Shown here one piece after another: positions 9,981-18,979 of a DNA stretch of 64,000 bases. Both the position numbers and the translations under genes were made by a program. The first letter of the stretch is position 1; the number at the start of each line of letters is the position of its first letter. The stretch covers positions 79,435 to 143,434 of the forward strand of contig JAFKES010000079.1 in NCBI GenBank assembly GCA_017308495.1, read 5' to 3'. The DNA is from Afipia sp. GTDB taxonomy: Bacteria > Pseudomonadota > Alphaproteobacteria > Rhizobiales > Xanthobacteraceae. The notes under the pieces are model-generated. The model was not told where the DNA came from. It made no database searches and saw nothing but the letters and a program-made list of their open reading frames with translations.

Positions 9981-10198
9981 TTTGCGACAGGCACAACCAT
10001 CGCTAACAGCCAGCTTGCAGATTGGCGCGCCGTCCGACTTGTCGGACTGCTTTCCGAGCTCGTTCAACCTTGGCTCCGCGCTGCAGCAACGCGATAGTGA
10101 CCGCGGCCACCGGTTGACGTGCATCAAACAACCAGCACAAAAGCGAATTATCTTGGGAAAATGGGAGCCTCCAGGCGGAGCTCCACAGGAGAAGACAG

Positions 10199-10414
10199 AT
10201 GATGGATGGCTGGATGTATGGGTACGGCTTCGGCCCTATCCATTGGCTTTGGTTCATTGTGATGATCGCGGTGGTTATCTATCCCGTGGGCCGTATTCTC
10301 AGCCGAATCGGATTCTCGCCGCTCTGGTCGATCGTGATATTCATTCCGTTGGTTAATCTGATCGCGCTTTGGATTTTCGCCTTCACTGATTGGCCAGACG
10401 GGAGGGCAGAGTAG
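10199..10414 (+). CDS. Small membrane protein, two predicted helices
   Basis: 71 residues: a Met/Trp/Tyr-rich N-terminus (MMDGWMYGYGFGPIHWLW), one hydrophobic helix, a short basic loop (RILSRIGFSP), a second helix, and an acidic tail. A good ribosome binding site (CAGGAGAAG) lies eight bases before the start. It resembles the short inner-membrane proteins often found beside CopB-type ATPases, but it has no SHOCT tail and I cannot name its family. It stands alone between degraded sequences. Confidence 0.55.
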   Translation: MMDGWMYGYGFGPIHWLWFIVMIAVVIYPVGRILSRIGFSPLWSIVIFIPLVNLIALWIFAFTDWPDGRAE

Positions 10415-10889
10415 GTCCGCAGAAATCATCATACGTAGCACCGTTGCGATGCAAGCTGGTGCTCATGGCCATTCTCCATTTTGGGCCTGTGCTGGTTTGC
10501 CAGTGATGATCCGTTGGCCAACGCTGGTCGTGATCGTCTCGGTAGTAGTTTACTTCCTCGGCCGGCTGTGATCGTGCGTGCGATCTATCCAATCGACAAA
10601 AGTGATCTCGACATTCTGCAGCTGCTGCATTTTCTGACGCTCGCGCTGCTGTCTGGGCGGTTGCTTCCGTCGACCTGCGCTTGAAATGTCAGCTTTTTGC
10701 AGAGCTGCCGGCTCTCGGTGAACTTCCTAACGAATCTTTCAAGAAGGTGCGGTTGGAATCGCACATGATTCCATTCGGCCAAACTACCAAGGTTGAGACT
10801 AATCACCTCAACGAGCTGTACTGGATGCACTAATTTACACCAGAATCCGTGGATCAAGGAGCAGCTTCTATCGTGTAGGCAGGCAGCCG
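10415..10889. other. Stretch with no convincing gene
   Basis: Only short frames are seen. One at 10506-10571 (plus) encodes a 21-residue hydrophobic peptide beginning MIRWPTLVVIVS that resembles a single transmembrane helix and could be the stump of a larger membrane gene. The rest shows no family signature on either strand. The stretch fits decayed DNA between two insertion scars. Confidence 0.4.
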
Positions 10890-11067
10890 CCGGCGTGCTT
10901 TCGTTCGTAGGGAATCGCGATGCTTCGATTAGAATTGCCAGATGTTTATCGATCCCCGGGCATGCCAGACGGGAAATCAGGTCACGGATGATGTTGAGAC
11001 GTGCGGCCTTTTTGTCATCGGCGTGGACCACGATCCAGGGAGACAATTTGCTGGAGGTCGCAACCAT
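10890..11067 (-). pseudogene. Remnant of a polyphosphate kinase 2 gene (C-terminal piece)
   Basis: The minus frame reads SSKLSPWIVVHADDKKAARL then NIIRDLISRL, matching the C-terminal motif of PPK2 kinases (PW.VV..DDKKRARLN). The P-loop and Walker B parts that make up the first 200 residues of the family are missing: an in-frame stop lies just upstream of 11067. After about 60 codons the sequence stops resembling a kinase. It is a decayed fragment of a gene that once read leftward. Confidence 0.5.
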
Positions 11068-11141
11068 ATCCGGCTGCTACCTGGAATGAACGGCAAACCG
11101 TGCCGAATTGGCTCGCCCCAGCCTAAAATTGAGCGCACACA

Positions 11142-11159
11142 GCCCATTATTCAATGGGC
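11142..11159. terminator. Hairpin upstream of the copper ATPase
   Basis: GCCCATT at 11142-11148 pairs exactly with AATGGGC at 11153-11159 over a four-base loop. No T-run follows on the plus strand, so it is not a classical terminator in that direction. It could be an operator half-site pair or mRNA structure ahead of the ATPase gene. Confidence 0.3.
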
Positions 11160-11236
11160 CTTAAAAGACTGTTTCTGCGCTAGCGAAAGAGTATGCTTCC
11201 AGCATTGACTTTTGCTTGGCAGGGGTTTCCTGAGTG

Positions 11237-13324
11237 ATGAGTATCGCAAAAGACGAAGCGCACGCAAAAGCGCTCGCTCACGAGCATGGAGCCCACGAGG
11301 TACGAAACCATACGGCGCGAAACCACGACGGGCACGCTGATCACGACAAGCACGCGGGCCATTCGGTCGCGATGTTTCGTGACAAGTTCTGGCTGTCCCT
11401 TGTTCTGACGGTCCCCACCCTGATCTGGGGTCATATGCTGCCGAGCGCCCTTGGTTATGCGCCACCCGCTTTTCCCGGGTCGCGCTGGATTGCACCCGTG
11501 TTCGGCACCGCTGTGTTTCTCTACGGGGGGTGGCCCTTCGTGCAGGGTGCGATCCGCGAACTGCGCGACCGTCTTCCGGGCATGATGACGCTGATTGCGC
11601 TCGCAATCGGTGTCGCCTTTGTATTCAGCGTCGCGGTGACCTTGGGCTTTCCGGGTATGCCGCTCTGGGAAGAGCTCGCGACGCTCGTCACCATTATGCT
11701 TCTCGGTCATTGGATCGAGATGCGCTCGATCAATCAGGCGCAAGGCGCGCTCGCAGAACTCGCCAAGCTGCTACCGAGCAATGCCTTTCGTATTATTCGC
11801 GATGCGAGCGGTGCAGAGCGGATAGAGGAAGTGGCACTGACGGCGCTCACGGACGGCGATCTCGTGCTCGTCAAACCGGGCGCAGGCATTCCCGCTGACG
11901 GCGAAGTGCGCGAGGGTCACAGCAACGTCAACGAAGCGATGATTACAGGCGAGTCGCGGCCAATCGGCAAGAATGTCGGCGACCGCGTGATCGCCGGAAC
12001 GGTCAATGGCGAAGGCTCGCTGCGCGTGCTGGTGACTGGCACTGGCGATCGGACCGCCCTTGCCGGGATCATGCGGCTTGTCGAACAGGCACAAACATCG
12101 CATTCGCGCGCACAGGTCATTGCCGACCGCGCCGCCTATTGGCTCACGCTTGCTGCCCTCGGCGCGGGGGCGTTGACACTCATCGGGTGGTTGGCAATCG
12201 GCGCGGAGCCGGCCTATGCGATCGAGCGTTTGGTCACGGTCTTGGTTATCGCCTGTCCGCATGCCCTGGGACTTGCTGTACCGCTCGTCGTCGCAATCTC
12301 GACGACACTGGGGGCGCGGAACGGCCTCCTGGTGCGCGATCGCAGAGGACTCGAGGAAGCTCGACTGCTCAACGCGGTTGTCTTTGACAAAACCGGCACA
12401 CTTACGCTCGGAGAGCATCGCGTCGTTGGCGCGCAGGCAGCGGCCGGCGTTGACGCTAGCGAAGCTTTGCGGCTCGCCGCCGGCATCGAGCAGGACGCCG
12501 AGCACCCGGTCGCCAAGGCAATTGTCACGAGCGCCACAGAGAAGGGACTCACTGTGCCGCGGGTTGCCAATTTTGAGGCTATCCCTGGGTACGGGGTACA
12601 GGCCGATCTCGATGGACGGCGACTGGTCGTTGGTGGACCTAACCTCGTCCGCCGCGATCAGATCGCGGTGCCGGCGGAGATCGAGGCATTTGCCGAGGAA
12701 GCCGCCCGGCGCGCCGAGAGTGTCGTCTATCTCATCGAAAACGGTCGGGCGCTCGCTGCATTTTCAGTGGCGGATGCGGTGCGCCCGGAGTCGGCCGAGG
12801 CAGTGCGTCAGCTGCACGCCCAGGGCCTCAAGGTTGTTATGCTGACCGGCGACGCCCGCGCTGTGGCTGAAGCCGTAGGCCGGGATCTTGGCATCGATAC
12901 CGTCTTCGCCGAAGTACTGCCCGAGGACAAAGTGGCCAAAATCCGAGAACTGCAGCAGCAAGGTCTGCGAACCGCTATGGTGGGAGATGGCGTCAACGAC
13001 GCGCCCGCGCTGGTTGCGGCAGATGTCGGCATTGCGATCGGGGCAGGAACAGACGTGGCGGTCGAGGCTGGCGACGTAGTCCTGGTGCGGAGCGATCCAA
13101 GAGGCGTGCCACGCATTATCGCATTGTCCCGGGCGACCTATCGGAAGATGGTGCAAAATCTCTGGTGGGCGGCCGGCTACAATATCGTGGCGATCCCGCT
13201 GGCTGCAGGTGCCCTGGCTCCCATCGGGGTGGTGCTGTCACCCGCCGCAGGTGCGGTACTGATGTCGGTCAGCACCGTGATTGTTGCAATCAATGCTCAA
13301 CTCCTGCGAAGAGTTAGTCTTTAG
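11237..13324 (+). CDS. copB: CopB-type copper-exporting P1B-ATPase
   Basis: 695 residues. A His-rich N-terminus (HEHGAHE, NHDGHADHDKHAGH) replaces the usual Cys heavy-metal domain. Membrane segments follow, then the CPH metal motif (VIACPHALGL, near residue 340), DKTGTLT phosphorylation site (near 384), an HP locus (EHPVAKA) and GDGVNDAPAL (near 583). CPH plus a His-rich N-terminus defines the P1B-3/CopB group, which exports copper or silver from the cytoplasm. A GTG lies three bases before the chosen ATG. The gene stands alone; no copper sensor is adjacent. Confidence 0.93.
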   Translation: MSIAKDEAHAKALAHEHGAHEVRNHTARNHDGHADHDKHAGHSVAMFRDKFWLSLVLTVPTLIWGHMLPSALGYAPPAFPGSRWIAPVFGTAVFLYGGWPFVQGAIRELRDRLPGMMTLIALAIGVAFVFSVAVTLGFPGMPLWEELATLVTIMLLGHWIEMRSINQAQGALAELAKLLPSNAFRIIRDASGAERIEEVALTALTDGDLVLVKPGAGIPADGEVREGHSNVNEAMITGESRPIGKNVGDRVIAGTVNGEGSLRVLVTGTGDRTALAGIMRLVEQAQTSHSRAQVIADRAAYWLTLAALGAGALTLIGWLAIGAEPAYAIERLVTVLVIACPHALGLAVPLVVAISTTLGARNGLLVRDRRGLEEARLLNAVVFDKTGTLTLGEHRVVGAQAAAGVDASEALRLAAGIEQDAEHPVAKAIVTSATEKGLTVPRVANFEAIPGYGVQADLDGRRLVVGGPNLVRRDQIAVPAEIEAFAEEAARRAESVVYLIENGRALAAFSVADAVRPESAEAVRQLHAQGLKVVMLTGDARAVAEAVGRDLGIDTVFAEVLPEDKVAKIRELQQQGLRTAMVGDGVNDAPALVAADVGIAIGAGTDVAVEAGDVVLVRSDPRGVPRIIALSRATYRKMVQNLWWAAGYNIVAIPLAAGALAPIGVVLSPAAGAVLMSVSTVIVAINAQLLRRVSL

Positions 13325-13440
13325 GGGAGCGCACGAGATTGGATATTGTTAATCAGATCTGGTTCTCGTTGGACTCGTCAGTCCCGAACATGTGCGGTAT
13401 TTCAGCTTTTCCGGTTCTCTGAGCCATAGCAGAGTAGGCT

Positions 13441-13769
13441 ACGAGTTTTCGTCGCCTTATCGGTTATCTGCTGACGGTCTTTGTGATTGTAGGATTCGTT
13501 ACGGCACCATTGGTTTCGCCGGTGGCCGCGTTGGGCTCTGCCAATGTCGCGATGTTCGACACGGCGTCGATGTCTGGCGACATATCGTGCTGTCCCGGCA
13601 CGTAAAAAACAAGGACTGCAAGGATTGTCTTCTGATAGCGGTTTGCATGACGAAGACTCTGACGACTCATTCCGCCGTTGAGGCGGCTGTCTTGCATCCA
13701 GCCAGCTATCACTGGATTGCAGTCTTGGACGACGTCACGAACGATGGTTTTGATCGTCCACCGCCCTGA
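13441..13769 (+). pseudogene. Broken gene for a small exported Cys-rich protein
   Basis: Starting at 13441 the frame gives a signal-like sequence (SFRRLIGYLLTVFVIVGF), then Ala-rich sequence, MSGDISCCPGT and a stop at 13603. The expected continuation, KNKDCKDCLLIAVCMTKTL and a tail ending GFDRPPP, lies in another frame from about 13608, so one base has changed in the A6 run at 13604-13609. The first codon is ACG where ATG is expected. The layout (signal, CC, then C..C) is reminiscent of the Cys-rich protein at 3088, though no direct alignment is evident. Both lesions suggest a dead gene. Confidence 0.5.
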
Positions 13770-13888
13770 CCATCTCTCCTCGAACTCTGGTTTGATGGGC
13801 GCGTCCGCGCCGTTCAATGCCGTACGGTGGAAAGCCTGAGGCGGATAACGCCTGTCGTCCATGGGGTAGATTAGCGACGTTCGAGGAT

Positions 13889-14147
13889 ATGCAAATGAAG
13901 TCACGTTATGCTCGCGTCTTTCGGGCGCGCTGACCGCTATTGTCAGCATAGGCATGGTCAGTGCTGCAGCCTTTGCGGACATCAAGGATTACAGTTTGTA
14001 TTGGTGGATCAGGTCATCCAGACCGGACCTGACAAGATAATCGCGGTCAAATTGATCAATACCAGAACCGGAAAACCGGTGTCGGGCGCTGTGATCCCGG
14101 AGGCGAACCAGGCGTCTACAGGTTCAAGGCTGTCTGTCGACAGATAA
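13889..14147 (+). pseudogene. Broken YtkA/FixH-like periplasmic protein gene
   Basis: Three frames carry consecutive parts of one protein: MQMKSRYARVF, then SGALTAIVSIGMVSAAAFAD (signal and start of mature protein), then QFVLVDQVIQTGPDKIIAVK and NTRTGKPVSGAVI. The C-terminal half, which in the family holds the ..PGVYRF core, is reduced to a few codons, so there is an internal deletion besides two frameshifts. Such proteins sit beside DevCBA-like exporters and heavy-metal loci, as here, with an ABC exporter 19 bases further on the other strand. Confidence 0.55.
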
Positions 14148-14162
14148 TTTGATATTTTTCTA

Positions 14163-14732
14163 AGGTTAGGCATTGGCCAAGCGTCCATCGCGAAGATGGA
14201 ATATGCGATCGAAGCGGTCGAAGATCTTTTCGTCATGGGTGACGGCGATGATGGCTGCATCATGCTCGACCGCGAGCTTGCGCAACAGATCCATAACGAT
14301 ACCGGCACGCTTGGAATCGAGCGCAGCGGTCGGTTCGTCCGCCAGAATGATGCGCGGGCTGTTGGCCAGCGCCCGGGCGATGGCGACGCGCTGAGCTTCG
14401 CCACCCGAGAGCTTGGCCGGCATGGCATGTTTGCGGTGGCCGACCTCCAGATCGCCTAACAGTTCGCCGGCCCGCTTGCGTGCCATTGCTGCATCGGCGC
14501 CCGCCAGTTGCAGGACAACCGCCACATTGTCCGTCGCATCAAGGAACGGCAGAAGATTGTGAAACTGGAAGATGAAGCCGATCTTGTCGAGCCGCAGACG
14601 CCGCAGGTCGCTACGCTGCCACGCACCGTCACGCAGGACCAGTTCTCCGTCGAGCTCCATGGCGCCGGCCGACGGATCGAGGATGCAGCCGATGACGTTA
14701 AGAAGCGTGGTTTTGCCCGAGCCTGAAGGTCC
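14163..14732. repeat. 570-bp diverged repeat, copy A (ABC ATPase)
   Basis: This segment and 42964-43533 align end to end at equal length, in the same orientation, with scattered substitutions mostly at third codon positions. Copy A is inside an intact gene. Homology ends on the left at the stop-codon side and on the right just after the Walker A codons. Confidence 0.75.
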
Positions 14733-14870
14733 GAGCAGGGCCACGACCTGGCGCGGAAATACCTCCAGCGAAACCTCACGCAACGCATCCACGCGCGTCT
14801 CGCCCTCGCCGAAGTGCTTGGAGATACCCTCAAGCCGTACCAACGGCATGTCTGATCCTGGGCCCGCCAT
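14166..14870 (-). CDS. ABC exporter ATPase (DevA/MacB-type)
   Basis: 234 residues with Walker A GPSGSGKTT (near residue 46), Q-loop (FIFQFHNLLPFL), ABC signature LSGGEAQRVAIARAL, Walker B IILADEPTAALD and the switch His (VTHDEKIF). It is of the LolD/MacB/DevA class that powers FtsX-like permeases. It begins one base after the permease stop and is third in a HlyD-permease-ATPase operon. A second, truncated copy of this gene lies at 42967-43545, with aligned segments of equal length. Substrate unknown. Confidence 0.92.
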   Translation of the reverse strand: MAGPGSDMPLVRLEGISKHFGEGETRVDALREVSLEVFPRQVVALLGPSGSGKTTLLNVIGCILDPSAGAMELDGELVLRDGAWQRSDLRRLRLDKIGFIFQFHNLLPFLDATDNVAVVLQLAGADAAMARKRAGELLGDLEVGHRKHAMPAKLSGGEAQRVAIARALANSPRIILADEPTAALDSKRAGIVMDLLRKLAVEHDAAIIAVTHDEKIFDRFDRIFHLRDGRLANA

Positions 14871-14871
14871 G

Positions 14872-16005
14872 TCAGCCTCCGAGCGCTGTGGCCGGATCGA
14901 CCCGCAGCGCCGCGCGGACGCCGAGGCCGCTGGATAAAAGGCACACCACGAACACGATCAGGCCAAGCACGGCCACATTGTCCGGCTCCAAAATCACGCG
15001 GCGTGGGAAGTAGTCCTTGATGCCGATGATCAGCACGGCGCCAATCGCGAAGCCGATCAGACCAAGAGCCATTGCTTGCTGCACGATCATGCCGATAATC
15101 GTGCGGTCGGGCGCTCCAATCAATTTCAGGGTGGCAATCTGCTTCAGCTTTTCCATGGTCATCGTATAGATGATGAGTGCGATGATGACCGCCGAGACGA
15201 CCAGCAGCAGCGAGGTGAACAGCCCGATCTGCCGGCGTGCGCGGTCGACCAGCGAGCGCGACAGAATGGCCTCCTGCTCCTCTTGTGTGATTGCTGCCAG
15301 ATGTTTCCAGCGCCGTATCGTTACCGCAGTGGCGTCGGGAGAAGCATTGGGATGCAAACGGGCAGCGACGGCATTGATGGTGTCGAGGTTTGCACCGCCG
15401 GTGCCGCGAGCCAGTTGAACGCGCGCCGCCGGTGGCGCGAGATCAAATTGCAGCTTCTGTGCGTCGGCCAAGGTAATGTAGATCGCAGGGTCGCCGCCGG
15501 AATTGACCTGGTTCCGGGTTAGCCCCACGACGGTGAACGTTCTGCGGCCAAGCCGAATTCGCTCCCCCAAGGTCAATCCGGATGAGCGGTCGGCGACCAT
15601 TTCATAATGGCTGCGGGCAATCTCGCGCCCCTCCGCGATCTCTGGTGGACCACCTGGTCGCATCAACTCATAGCCGATGACGTAAAGCCGCAGTTTGCCG
15701 CCTTGGTGCTCAGCCTCGACGGTCTGGTAGGTGATACTGCCGGCGGCTGTTACATCGGCAATGCGCGCCACCGCCTCGCGAATGTCGCCGGGAATCCGCG
15801 AGGCTTCGGCAAAAGGCCCGCGCGTATTGGCCTCGACCACCCACAGATCGACGGCTGGCGCCCGCGCGATGGTCAGGGCATCGACGACGAGGCCGCGATA
15901 GATGCCAATCATCGCCAATACGACGCCGAGCAGGAGACCAAGTCCCATGCATGTCAGCAAAAAGCGGCCGAGATTGTGTCGGATATCGCGATAGGCAAGG
16001 TTCAT
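14872..16005 (-). CDS. ABC exporter permease, FtsX/DevC-like
   Basis: 377 residues: TM1 near the N-terminus (NLGRFLLTCMGLGLLLGVVL), a large periplasmic domain of about 220 residues, and three C-terminal helices. This is the one-plus-three FtsX layout of DevC and MacB-type half transporters. Its start overlaps the adaptor stop by four bases. With its ATPase and HlyD partner it forms a tripartite exporter that would need an outer-membrane channel in trans. Substrate unknown. The position next to copper and sulfide genes suggests stress-related export, which is inference only. Confidence 0.9.
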   Translation of the reverse strand: MNLAYRDIRHNLGRFLLTCMGLGLLLGVVLAMIGIYRGLVVDALTIARAPAVDLWVVEANTRGPFAEASRIPGDIREAVARIADVTAAGSITYQTVEAEHQGGKLRLYVIGYELMRPGGPPEIAEGREIARSHYEMVADRSSGLTLGERIRLGRRTFTVVGLTRNQVNSGGDPAIYITLADAQKLQFDLAPPAARVQLARGTGGANLDTINAVAARLHPNASPDATAVTIRRWKHLAAITQEEQEAILSRSLVDRARRQIGLFTSLLLVVSAVIIALIIYTMTMEKLKQIATLKLIGAPDRTIIGMIVQQAMALGLIGFAIGAVLIIGIKDYFPRRVILEPDNVAVLGLIVFVVCLLSSGLGVRAALRVDPATALGG

Positions 16006-17231
16006 CTGGATGTCGCCCTGGTCACGCGCGCCGCTCGGCCTTCACGCAGTCCGCTTTCCAGCCGCGTGATAACGCGGGCGTTCTCAGGAAGGCCGCCAAT
16101 GATCTCAAGGCGCGCATCCTCGGTGCGATGGCGGAACTGAACCAGGCGGCGCCGCAGGCGCCCGTCCTCGAGCGTCCATACTGTGCCTTGCCGGCCGTCA
16201 TAGCCATGCACCGCGGCTGACGGCACCAGCAGCGCCTTGTCGAGGTTCGCTACCGTGATCCAAAACTCCACCTGCTCGCCAAGATAGACGCGGGCCGGTG
16301 GATTTTCGCCTCGGAGATAGACGCGCCGTTCCTCGGTGACGCGGTCGCTTTCAAGCCCGATTCGGACCACGCGGCCGGTGAAAGTTTCAAGTGGCCGCGA
16401 GCGCACGCGTGCTTCGACCGGCTGCCCTTCCTCGATGAAGCCGGCGCGCGCCTCATCGACATGGGCCAGCCCCCAATAGCTGCCGACGGCAACGAGGGTG
16501 AAGATCGGATCACCAGCCTTGATTACCGAGCCCAATTCCTTGTGACGCTCGATGACCACCGCGTCGAAGGGTGCGACAAGCGTCCGATGTCGCAGCATGG
16601 TCTCCTCGTACTGAAGCTGGGCACGGCTATCGGTCAATTGCGCCTTGGCGCTTTCCGCTTCGCTCTCGGCGACATCGACATCCGCCTTGGCCACCGCCTC
16701 GTCACGGATTGCTTCTTCAGCCGCCTGCTGGGACACCACGTCGCGGCCGGCCAGTGTCTGCTTGCGTCGGTTGGCCTCCTGCTTTTGAACGAACACCGCG
16801 CGCGCCTTCTCCAGATTGGCTATGCTCTTGGCGATATTAACGTTAGCGATCAGTAAGGCAGCACGTGCTTTGCCAACCTTGGCATCCTGCTCGCCAGTAG
16901 AAAGCTGGGCCAACACTTGCCCCTTGGCGACGCGGTCGCCATGGTCAGCGTTGAGTTCGGTGAGCGTGGCGCCGACCTCGAACCCGATCTTCGACAGCAC
17001 GCGCGCCTCTGTGGTTCCAAGGCCGAACACCCGGACTGGGACATTCTGTTCGATCATTGCGACTTGGACACCGATCGGACGGTTGGCGTAAACAAAGACT
17101 CCGGCGGCAATGGCGGCAACGACGCCGGCTGTGACTAGCGCATAGCGTACCGCCGGCTTGCGCAGCGCGGCGGAAATGTCCGCTATCCGTCGTGCTCTGA
17201 CCTCAATGGTCTGGCGTACAGAATCATTCAT
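16002..17231 (-). CDS. HlyD-family periplasmic adaptor of the ABC exporter
   Basis: 409 residues: a cytoplasmic lead, one TM helix (YALVTAGVVAAIAAGVFVYA, near residues 30-50), first lipoyl half (DHGDRVAKGQVLAQL), a long coiled-coil hairpin (about 125-215), second lipoyl half (LVAPFDAVVIERHKELGSVI), barrel and membrane-proximal domains. It is the first gene of the operon and would bridge the FtsX-like permease to an outer-membrane channel. DevB and MacA are the nearest named families. The start at 17231 puts the basic, non-cleaved anchor in the right place. Confidence 0.9.
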   Translation of the reverse strand: MNDSVRQTIEVRARRIADISAALRKPAVRYALVTAGVVAAIAAGVFVYANRPIGVQVAMIEQNVPVRVFGLGTTEARVLSKIGFEVGATLTELNADHGDRVAKGQVLAQLSTGEQDAKVGKARAALLIANVNIAKSIANLEKARAVFVQKQEANRRKQTLAGRDVVSQQAAEEAIRDEAVAKADVDVAESEAESAKAQLTDSRAQLQYEETMLRHRTLVAPFDAVVIERHKELGSVIKAGDPIFTLVAVGSYWGLAHVDEARAGFIEEGQPVEARVRSRPLETFTGRVVRIGLESDRVTEERRVYLRGENPPARVYLGEQVEFWITVANLDKALLVPSAAVHGYDGRQGTVWTLEDGRLRRRLVQFRHRTEDARLEIIGGLPENARVITRLESGLREGRAARVTRATSR

Positions 17232-17246
17232 GGTCGGCTCTGCCTG

Positions 17247-17633
17247 TCACTGCCCCTGATTGCGGATTGACTGCACTAGATCATGGTCTGCGCAGCATCG
17301 CGCGACCAGCATAAACACCAATGCGGCGATGACCGCACCCGGTATCAACGCAAACAGGAAGGCGAAGATATAGTCGACCGCTGCGCTGAGTGCGCCGATA
17401 TCAGCCAGCGTCCAGACCGGCACGGCAAAAGTCGCCGCCAGGGTGACGATTGATCCGGCGATTAGCGCCGCGAGAATCGGGCGTTTCGCCGGCCGTCCGG
17501 CTCGGCGCAGATTCAGTGCACTTGCCACGATGCCGACAAACAGCACGAGCGCGAGAGTGAGCAGAAGCCAGAGCCACACACCCATGCTTTCGTATAGGAT
17601 GAAGAACAACGTTATCGGATTGAAGTCGCTCAC
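17247..17633 (-). CDS. Small inner-membrane protein (resembles DUF5368)
   Basis: 128 residues from a GTG start at 17633, chosen because AAAGGGAGG lies directly upstream; a longer frame begins further up but adds only charged, non-membrane sequence. Three hydrophobic segments alternate with short basic loops (LRRAGRPAKRP), and the tail carries a CC pair (VARCCADH). It is 13 bases from the adaptor gene and 20 bases beyond the flavoprotein stop, so it links the exporter genes and the sulfide oxidoreductase in one leftward transcript. I recall similar proteins as DUF5368 but am not certain. Confidence 0.65.
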   Translation of the reverse strand: MSDFNPITLFFILYESMGVWLWLLLTLALVLFVGIVASALNLRRAGRPAKRPILAALIAGSIVTLAATFAVPVWTLADIGALSAAVDYIFAFLFALIPGAVIAALVFMLVARCCADHDLVQSIRNQGQ

Positions 17634-17653
17634 GATTGCCTCCCTTTTTCGGA

Positions 17654-18940
17654 CTACGCCCGACCGCGCAGCATGGCGCGGTAAGCGCCCTTCAGCCCCT
17701 TTTCCTCGATCAGCCACGACACCCAGAGTTCCTCAAGTGGCGGGATGAACGGGAACGAGGGAATGAGCTTTCCGTCGTAGTCGAACTCATTCAGCATCGC
17801 CTTACCGACGCCTGTCACCAGCGGGCAGGAAGTGTAGCCGTTATAGGCCTTTGTCGGCTTGCGCCCTGCGGTTTCGGTGACAAGATTATCGACGACCACG
17901 GGCACCTGCCATTTGACGCTGGCCGCGGTCTTACCGCGCGGCACGCCGGCGATATCGCCGACGGCAAAAACCTCCGGGTAGCGCGGGTGGCGCAGTGTGG
18001 CCTTCTCCGCCTCCACCCATCCATCGGCCGCCAGCGGTCCCGTCCGCCAGGGCAGCGGGCTGTTTCGTACTGCGTCGGGCGCGCGCATTGGCGGCACGAC
18101 GTGGATGAAGTCGTAGTCGAGCGTCACATCGCCCTTCGGCGTGGCATAGGTTGCGCGCTTGGCGCCAGGATCGATCGCCTTCAGCACATGGCTGTAATTG
18201 ACCGCTACGCCGCGTTCGGCGAACAGTACCTTGACCTTGTCGTGAACCGGCGGAACGGCGAACACTGCCGTGTTATGCGCATTATAGATCAGCTTGAGCG
18301 CGCCGCGCCGGTCCTTGCGGCGCGCTTTGTCGTCAGTGATAAACGTCACCTTGAGCGGCGCGCCGGCACACTTCATCTCGCTCGCCGGGCGGCCGAACAG
18401 GCCGACGCCACCTTGCTCGACGAAGCGGTCTATGGCGGCGCCCGACGCCGCAGCCTGTGCCGGACCGGCATAAATCGAGGCGATACCCTCCCGGCCAATC
18501 AACGATGCATCCATGCCGGCGATTGCCTGATAGTCGAGTATTAAACCCGTGGCGACGAACAGAAAATCATAGGCAACCCGCTGGCCGGCAGCGGTAACAA
18601 CCGCCTTGGCGTCGGGGTCAAATTCCGCCACCGCCTGCTCGATCCAGTCCACACCGCGCGGCACGTAATCGACGTTGTGCTCGGTGACGTCAGCAGGGTT
18701 CCACAGCCCGGTGGCGACCAGCGTGTAGCCAGGCTGGAAATGATGCTCCTTTTTGGCGTCGATCAGCGTGATCGTGGCGTTCGGCACTTGCCGACGGAGC
18801 CTTGCGGCGAGCGAAAGTCCGGCAGCGCCTGCTCCCGCGATGACAATGCGTGCGCGCGTTTCCGATGTCTGTGCCGGCGCCACCATCGCACCGCTCGCCG
18901 CAAGCGCAGTGGCTCCTACGAGGAATTCACGTCGTCTCAT
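17654..18940 (-). CDS. Sulfide:quinone oxidoreductase-like FAD protein with Tat signal
   Basis: 428 residues. It starts with a twin-arginine signal (MRRREFLVGATALAAS), followed by the FAD-binding Rossmann motif GAGAAG at 36-41, a second nucleotide region (FLFVATGLILDYQ), redox Cys 191 (EMKCAGAP) and a second Cys (YTSCPLVTG, near 370), plus VFAVGDIAGVP near the flavin. The two cysteines match those of SQR and flavocytochrome c sulfide dehydrogenase. It probably oxidises sulfide at the periplasmic face and passes electrons to quinone or cytochrome. The C-terminal amphipathic end (EELWVSWLIEEKGLKGAYR) would contact the membrane. Confidence 0.85.
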   Translation of the reverse strand: MRRREFLVGATALAASGAMVAPAQTSETRARIVIAGAGAAGLSLAARLRRQVPNATITLIDAKKEHHFQPGYTLVATGLWNPADVTEHNVDYVPRGVDWIEQAVAEFDPDAKAVVTAAGQRVAYDFLFVATGLILDYQAIAGMDASLIGREGIASIYAGPAQAAASGAAIDRFVEQGGVGLFGRPASEMKCAGAPLKVTFITDDKARRKDRRGALKLIYNAHNTAVFAVPPVHDKVKVLFAERGVAVNYSHVLKAIDPGAKRATYATPKGDVTLDYDFIHVVPPMRAPDAVRNSPLPWRTGPLAADGWVEAEKATLRHPRYPEVFAVGDIAGVPRGKTAASVKWQVPVVVDNLVTETAGRKPTKAYNGYTSCPLVTGVGKAMLNEFDYDGKLIPSFPFIPPLEELWVSWLIEEKGLKGAYRAMLRGRA

Positions 18941-18979
18941 CGGCTTTCTCCCTATCTATCGAGGTAAGTCTTGAGATCA

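Noticed and set aside
13603..13610. A AAA AAC run as a programmed -1 frameshift site
   Set aside because: The heptamer is not in the required phase: in the reading frame the TAA stop comes first, so slippage would occur after termination. A one-base mutation is simpler.
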